64,000 nt of DNA from assembly GCA_016718385.1 (NCBI GenBank), contig JADKDK010000002.1:248001-312000 (forward strand), written 5' to 3'. Positions 59,260-64,000 of this stretch are shown piece by piece. The translations under genes were made by a program, and so were the position numbers. The DNA is from Gammaproteobacteria bacterium. GTDB lineage: Bacteria > Pseudomonadota > Gammaproteobacteria > Pseudomonadales > UBA5518. How positions within the stretch are numbered: position 1 is the stretch's first letter; the number at the start of each line of letters is the position of its first letter. Below the pieces are notes generated by a model, which was given only the letters and a program-made list of their open reading frames with translations, made no database searches and was not told where the DNA came from.

Positions 59260-61034
59260 GCCTGTCCAGCCTTCGTGACATTGTAGAGAAACTTCTGCAT
59301 GTCCCACGCGCCGGTCGGGCAGCGCTCGGCACACAGTCCGCAATGCAGGCACACGTTCTCGTCCTTGACCATGACGCGCTGCGTCTGGGCCAGGACGTCG
59401 GAAACGTAGAGATCCTGCGCCAGTTCGCCCGCCACGGCGCGCAGTTTCTGGCGCAATGCGGGTTCCTCGTCATTGACGATGAAATTGATGCAGTCGGTGG
59501 GGCAGATGTCGACGCAGGCATCGCACTCGATGCACTTGGCCGTGGTGAAAACCGTCTGCACATCGCAGTTGAGGCAGCGCTGCGCCTCGGCGAGACCGGT
59601 GCGCGCGTCGAAGCCGAGCTCGACCTCGACCTTGCGGTCCTTCAGCGCTATCTCCTTCGGCACGTGCGGCACCTTGTAGCGAAGGTCGTCGGCGATCGCG
59701 TTGTCGTAGCTCCACTCGTGCACGCCCATCTTCTGGCTGACCAGCGTCACGCCGGGAGCCGGACGCTTGCGCACGTCCTCGCCACGCAGGAACAGGTCGA
59801 TCGAGATCGCCGCCTGGTGACCGTGGGCGACCGCCGTGATGATGTTCTTGGGTCCGAAGGCCGCGTCACCGCCGAAGAACACCTTCGGCAGCGTCGACTG
59901 GAAGCTGACGGCATCGACAACCGGCATGTCCCACTTGCCGAACTCGATGCCCACGTCGCGCTCGATCCAGGGGAAGGAATTGTCCTGCCCGATCGCGATC
60001 AGCACGTCGTCCGCCTCGAAGAACACCGGTTCCTCGCCGGTGGACACCAGGCTGCGACGCCCCTTGTCGTCGTAGACCACGTCGACCTTGTCGAAGGTCA
60101 TGCCGACCAGGCGCCCGTCCCTGTGCACGAATTCCTTCGGCACGTGATTGTTGAAGATCGGGATGTCCTCGGCCATCGCGTCGTCCTTCTCCCACGGCGA
60201 CGCCTTCATCTTGTCGAACTCCGAGCGCACGACGACCTTCACGTCCTCGCCGCCGAGCCGGCGCGCCGTGCGGCAGCAGTCCATAGCCGTGTTGCCGCCA
60301 CCGAGCACGAGCACGCGCTTGCCGATCCTGCTGACGTGCTCGAAGGACACGCTGGAGAGCCAGTCGATGCCGACGAAGATGTTCGCCGCCGCTTCCTTGC
60401 GCCCGGGCAGGTCGAGGTCGCTGCCGCGCGGCGCGCCGGTGCCCACGAAGACCGCGTCGTAGTCCTTCGCGAGCAGCGCCTTGAGGCTGTCGACCGTCGT
60501 GTTGAAATGCTGCTTCACACCGAGATCGAGGATGTAGCCGACTTCCTCGTCGAGCACCGACGGCGGCAGGCGGAACACGGGGATCTGGCTGCGCATCATG
60601 CCGCCACCCTTCCCCTGGTCATCGTAGAGGTCGAGCTCGTAACCGAGCGGCGCGAGGTCGCGCGCAACCGTGAGCGAGGCCGGGCCGCCGCCGACCAGCG
60701 CCACACGCTTGCCGTTGTGGCGCCGCGGCGCCTTCGGCATGCGCTCCTTGACCGAGCCCTTGTTGTCGGCGGCCACGCGCTTGAGGCGGCAGATCGCCAC
60801 CGGCTCCTTCTCGAGGCGCCCGCGCCGGCAGGCCGGCTCGCAGGGCCGGTCGCAGGTGCGCCCGAGGATGCCCGGGAACACGTTCGACTCCCAGTTGACC
60901 ATGTACGCGTCGCTGTAGCGCTCCGCGGCGATCAGCCGGATGTACTCGGGAACCGGCGTGTGTGCCGGGCACGCGTACTGGCAGTCGACAACCTTGTGGA
61001 AATATTCGGGATCGCTGATGTCGGTGGGTTTCAA
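59238..61034 (-). CDS. GltD-like FAD/NAD(P)-binding protein fused to a 2[4Fe-4S] ferredoxin domain
   Basis: This 598-residue protein has an N-terminal cysteine domain (DCQYACPAHTPVPEYI and GRTCDRPCEPACRRG), then two nucleotide-binding halves (RVALVGGGPASLTVA and RVLVLGGGNTAMDCCR) like the small subunit of glutamate synthase, and a C-terminal pair of ferredoxin motifs at about residues 501-515 (CIECDACVDICPTDC) and 562-573 (CLHCGLCAERCP). It would pass electrons between NAD(P)H and the oxidoreductase. The start is uncertain: TTG at 61034 with GGTGA upstream, or a GTG or TTG farther out (to 61100). Confidence 0.88.
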   Translation of the reverse strand: MKPTDISDPEYFHKVVDCQYACPAHTPVPEYIRLIAAERYSDAYMVNWESNVFPGILGRTCDRPCEPACRRGRLEKEPVAICRLKRVAADNKGSVKERMPKAPRRHNGKRVALVGGGPASLTVARDLAPLGYELDLYDDQGKGGGMMRSQIPVFRLPPSVLDEEVGYILDLGVKQHFNTTVDSLKALLAKDYDAVFVGTGAPRGSDLDLPGRKEAAANIFVGIDWLSSVSFEHVSRIGKRVLVLGGGNTAMDCCRTARRLGGEDVKVVVRSEFDKMKASPWEKDDAMAEDIPIFNNHVPKEFVHRDGRLVGMTFDKVDVVYDDKGRRSLVSTGEEPVFFEADDVLIAIGQDNSFPWIERDVGIEFGKWDMPVVDAVSFQSTLPKVFFGGDAAFGPKNIITAVAHGHQAAISIDLFLRGEDVRKRPAPGVTLVSQKMGVHEWSYDNAIADDLRYKVPHVPKEIALKDRKVEVELGFDARTGLAEAQRCLNCDVQTVFTTAKCIECDACVDICPTDCINFIVNDEEPALRQKLRAVAGELAQDLYVSDVLAQTQRVMVKDENVCLHCGLCAERCPTGAWDMQKFLYNVTKAGQACTPNKR

Positions 61035-61181
61035 GGTCTTTTCACCGTGATTGCTGTGGCTATTCGCAGGCACCGGAAACGCGATCCGGGACCCACGCAA
61101 TTAGCAGGGCATCGTAAACCAGCACTGCGGGCGGCGCTTCCTTCATTTGGGCTAAAGAATGCGTAAATTTGACGCAATCGC

Positions 61182-61201
61182 CGGCGCCTCAATCGGCGCC
61201 G
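61182..61201. terminator. short hairpin at the ligA stop
   Basis: CGGCGCC (61182-61188) pairs with GGCGCCG (61195-61201) across TCAATC. The hairpin straddles the ligA stop codon. No U-tract follows, so termination is doubtful. Confidence 0.3.
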
Positions 61202-63216
61202 TTGCGGCTCAGGAAATCAAGCAGTTGCGCCTCGTCCCAGACCTCGATTCCCAGCGCCTCGGCGCGTGCCAGCTTGGAGCCCGCACCGGGCCCGGCGATC
61301 ACGATATGCGTGCGCGCGCTGACACTGCCGGCCACCTTCGCGCCGAGGCGCGCGAGCCGCTCGCCGGCCTCCTCGCGCGTCATTGCCTCGAGCGTGCCGG
61401 TGAGCACCACCGTCTTGCCGGCCAGCGGCGCCGAGGCGCCCGGCTTCTCCACCGCCGGCCACGCGATGCCGGCCTCGAGCAGCCGCCCGATCAGCGCGCG
61501 GTTCTCGGGCACCGCGAAGAACGCGACCACGTGCCCCGCGACCACCGGGCCTACGTCCGGCACCTGTTGCAGCTCACCGGCATCGGCCGCCAGCAGCGCC
61601 TCCAGCGTGCCGAAGTGCCGTGCCAGCGCGAGCGCCGTCGCCTCGCCCACTTCACGCATGCCGAGCCCGTAGAGAAAACGGTCGAGGGTCGTGCGCTTGC
61701 TGCGCGCGATCGCGGCGAGCAGCTTGCGCGCCGATTTCTCGCCCATGCGCTCCAGCCCCGCCAGCGTCGCCTCGTCGAGCGCGTAGATGTCGGCGACATT
61801 GCGCACCACGCCCTGGTCGACCAGCTGCTCGATCAGCTTCTCGCCCAGCCCCTCGATGTCCAACGCGCGGCGCGAGGCGAAGTGGCGGATGGTCTCCTTC
61901 TGCTGCGCGGCGCACACCAGCCCGCCGGAGCAGCGTGCCACCGCTTCGCCCTCGCCCTGTTCGACCGGCGACCCGCACACCGGGCAGTTCACGGGCAGCG
62001 CGATCGCGCGCGCGTGCGGCGCACGCTGCTCCTCGAGCACGCGCACCACCTGCGGGATCACGTCGCCGGCACGGCGCACGATCACGGTGTCGCCGGCCAT
62101 CAGCCCGAGGCGGCGCACCTCGTCCATGTTGTGCAAGGTGGCGTTGCTGACCGTCACACCGCCCACGAACACCGGCGCCAGCCGCGCCACCGGCGTGATC
62201 GCGCCGGTGCGCCCGACCTGGAACTCCACCCCGAGCAGCGTGGTCATTTCCTCCTGCGCCGGAAACTTGTGCGCGACCGCCCAGCGCGGAGCCCGCGAGA
62301 CGAAGCCGAGCCGCTGCTGCAGCGCCACGCTGTCGACCTTGAACACGATGCCGTCGATGTCGTAGCGCAGCGCGGCGCGCCGCTCCTGCATCCGCGCGTA
62401 ATAGGCCAGGCACTCCTCGACACCGCGCGCGACACGCAACTCGCCACTGGTGCGCACACCGAGCTCGCGCAGCCACGCCAGCGCCCCCGACTGCGTGGCC
62501 GGCATCGAGGCACCATCGAGCACGCCCAGCCCGTAGGCGCAGAACTCCAGCGGGCGCGCCGCGGTGATGCGCGGGTCGAGCTGGCGCAGGCTGCCGGCGG
62601 CGGCGTTGCGCGGGTTCACGAAGGTCTTCTCGCCGCGCTGCGCGGCGCGCCGGTTCATCTCCTCGAAGCCCCGGTGCGGCATGTACACCTCGCCGCGCAC
62701 TTCGAGGCGCTGCGGCGGGACCGCCGCCGGCAGGCGCAGCGGTACCGAGGCGATGGTGCGCACGTTCGCCGTGATGTCCTCGCCCGTGGTGCCGTCGCCA
62801 CGCGTCGCCGCGCGCACCAGCACGCCCTGCTCGTAGAGCATGCTCACGGCCACGCCGTCGAGCTTGGGCTCGCAGCAGTAGTCCACGCCCGCCTCGTCGC
62901 CGAGGCGCTCGCGCACGCGCCGATCGAAGGCGCGCAGTTCATCCTCGCTGAAGACGTTGTCCAGCGACAGCATCGGGATCTCGTGACGCACCGTCGCGAA
63001 GGCCGCCAGCGGCCCGGCGCCGACGCGCTGCGTCGGGGAATCCGCGCTGACCAGTTCGGGATGCGCGCGCTCGAGTTCCTGGAGCCGGCGCAGGAGCCGG
63101 TCGTACTCGCTGTCCGGGATCAGCGGGTCGTCGAGGACGTAGTAGCGGTGGTTGTGGTGGCGGATCTGCTCGCGCAGCCGCTCGATCTCCCCGGCGGCAT
63201 CGGCGCCAGGGCTCAT
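61189..63216 (-). CDS. ligA: NAD-dependent DNA ligase
   Basis: This 675-residue protein has the adenylation motif CCEPKLDG with Lys118 as the AMP-bound lysine, the N-terminal Ia region (HHNHRYYVLDDPLIPDSEYD), a four-cysteine zinc finger (CPVCGSPV and CSGGLVC), helix-hairpin-helix repeats and a C-terminal BRCT domain (GKTVVLTGTLEAMTREEAGERL). It joins nicks in DNA during replication and repair using NAD. A GGAG site precedes the ATG at 63214-63216. zipA upstream is the classic gammaproteobacterial neighbour. Confidence 0.96.
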   Translation of the reverse strand: MSPGADAAGEIERLREQIRHHNHRYYVLDDPLIPDSEYDRLLRRLQELERAHPELVSADSPTQRVGAGPLAAFATVRHEIPMLSLDNVFSEDELRAFDRRVRERLGDEAGVDYCCEPKLDGVAVSMLYEQGVLVRAATRGDGTTGEDITANVRTIASVPLRLPAAVPPQRLEVRGEVYMPHRGFEEMNRRAAQRGEKTFVNPRNAAAGSLRQLDPRITAARPLEFCAYGLGVLDGASMPATQSGALAWLRELGVRTSGELRVARGVEECLAYYARMQERRAALRYDIDGIVFKVDSVALQQRLGFVSRAPRWAVAHKFPAQEEMTTLLGVEFQVGRTGAITPVARLAPVFVGGVTVSNATLHNMDEVRRLGLMAGDTVIVRRAGDVIPQVVRVLEEQRAPHARAIALPVNCPVCGSPVEQGEGEAVARCSGGLVCAAQQKETIRHFASRRALDIEGLGEKLIEQLVDQGVVRNVADIYALDEATLAGLERMGEKSARKLLAAIARSKRTTLDRFLYGLGMREVGEATALALARHFGTLEALLAADAGELQQVPDVGPVVAGHVVAFFAVPENRALIGRLLEAGIAWPAVEKPGASAPLAGKTVVLTGTLEAMTREEAGERLARLGAKVAGSVSARTHIVIAGPGAGSKLARAEALGIEVWDEAQLLDFLSRNGAD

Positions 63217-63262
63217 CGCGGCGGCTCCGCGCCCGCGACGCCCGGCCCCGGCGGGGACAAGG

Positions 63263-64000
63263 CTAGCGCCGCGCGCGCGAGTTGCGGTGCGCGAACTCGC
63301 GGATGCGCTGGCGGCAATGCTCGGCGGTCTGCGTGGTGAACACGCTGTGGCTCTCGTCCTGCAGTTCGCCGTCGAGATTGCGCGCCACGACGCGCGCCGT
63401 CTCGAGCATGCAGTCGAAGGCCTCGAGCGGGCGCGTCGGCCCGGGCAGGCGCAGGAAGAAACTGAGCCCGGGCAGGTGCAGCGCGTCCATGGCCGCGATG
63501 TCGAAGGTGCCGGGGCGCGACACGTTCGCCACGCTGAACTGCACCGGCCCCTGGCCCTTCTCCTGCTCGTGGCGGTGGAAGATATCCATCTCGCCGTGGC
63601 GGACATCGCAGGCGTGGAAGATCTTCACCAGCGCCTCGCCGGGAAAACCCCCGGCCTCGCGCGCCAGCACATGGATCACCACGACTTCGCTGTCGGTCTC
63701 CGGCGCCGGCGCCGCAGCGGCCCTGGCGCGCTTCTCGCGCTTCTCGCGCACGGGGGCCGTGATCGGCTCGGTGCCGGGAAGGACCGCCTGTTCCGGCGGC
63801 GTCTCGCGGCGCGGCTGCGGGGGGGCGGGGACGTGCACGGCCGGCGGTTCGGGTTCCAGCACCGGCTCGACGCGCGGTGCCACCCGTGGCGCCGGCGCCT
63901 CGAAATCGTCCATGCCGCGGTTGTCGTGGCCGATGCCGCCACGGTCGCGCACGCGCGCGCCGCCGCCCGGCAGCTCGGCGTTGGGCAGCGCCGGGGCTTC
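63263..64000 (-). CDS. zipA: cell division protein ZipA, partial (N-terminus off the window)
   Basis: This frame stays open to the window edge (246 codons to the stop). It contains a proline/alanine/glutamate-rich linker (PRVEPVLEPEPPAVHVPAPP, then REKREKRARA) and the ZipA C-terminal FtsZ-binding domain: VVVIHVLAREAGGFPGEALVKIFHACDVRHGEMDIFHRHE, then VANVSRPGTFD, and FFLRLPGPTRPLEAFDCMLETARVVA. ZipA tethers FtsZ to the inner membrane through an N-terminal anchor, which lies beyond the window. It sits 46 bases upstream of ligA. Confidence 0.92.
   Translation of the reverse strand, partial: EAPALPNAELPGGGARVRDRGGIGHDNRGMDDFEAPAPRVAPRVEPVLEPEPPAVHVPAPPQPRRETPPEQAVLPGTEPITAPVREKREKRARAAAAPAPETDSEVVVIHVLAREAGGFPGEALVKIFHACDVRHGEMDIFHRHEQEKGQGPVQFSVANVSRPGTFDIAAMDALHLPGLSFFLRLPGPTRPLEAFDCMLETARVVARNLDGELQDESHSVFTTQTAEHCRQRIREFAHRNSRARR

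Overview
The window is about 64 kb of GC-rich chromosomal DNA from what is most likely a marine-type gammaproteobacterium. The zipA-ligA pair at the right edge, ElaA, AvtA, NhaD, the encoded CCA on tRNA-Arg and the short REP-like palindromes all fit that class. The dense load of LLM-family flavin oxidoreductases, SnoaL-fold proteins, SDRs, acyl-CoA ligases and molybdenum hydroxylases resembles the OM60/NOR5 (Halieaceae) group. The family-level placement is inference. No phage genes, transposases, CRISPR or rRNA genes were seen.

Layout. 1-6225: a partial LLM oxidoreductase, a SnoaL-like protein with an MFS transporter, a LuxR-type regulator, a second SnoaL-like protein and an exported choice-of-anchor I protein. 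6410-11689: a plus-strand operon of sulfotransferase, EthD-like protein, a two-subunit (2Fe-2S + Mo) hydroxylase and an SDR. 11690-11840: an array of palindromic repeats. 20302 down to 11837: a tightly packed nine-gene minus-strand operon (SnoaL, LLM, SDR, YkvA-like, acyl-CoA ligase, LLM, hydrolase, AvtA, Kbl), facing a plus-strand acyl-CoA ligase plus carboxyltransferase pair. 23719-28520: ElaA, an M19 dipeptidase, a MAPEG protein, a second repeat array, and a thioesterase-SDR-(broken ORF)-GST operon. 28700-31260: small genes, tRNA-Arg with a duplicated 5' end, and a decayed PEP-CTERM gene. 34434 down to 31294: moaCDE followed by a flavin reductase, a NUDIX hydrolase and an enoyl-CoA hydratase.

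47220 down to 35662 is a run of eleven minus-strand genes. It holds a three-subunit xanthine-dehydrogenase-type enzyme, a MoaD-like protein, MgtE, a DUF6491 lipoprotein, a second two-subunit Mo hydroxylase, an LLM protein, an SDR and an MBL hydrolase. 47429-50637 holds NhaD, an SDR and a DUF808 membrane protein. 50792-56330 holds a GMC oxidoreductase, then an aldehyde dehydrogenase, esterase and lipoprotein segment bracketed by two copies of a paired-hairpin repeat. 61034 down to 56330 encodes a 2-oxoacid:ferredoxin oxidoreductase with its own GltD-like flavoprotein/ferredoxin. ligA and a truncated zipA close the window.

Functionally the region looks like a catabolic and redox neighbourhood for hydrophobic or CoA-linked substrates. 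Three separate Mo hydroxylases sit near a molybdopterin-synthase operon that could supply their cofactor. The most unusual sequence features are non-coding: the nested, site-specific outer stems of the paired-hairpin repeats, the REP palindromes that supply the TAG stop codons of two genes, and the 56-bp duplication of the tRNA-Arg leader and 5' end.
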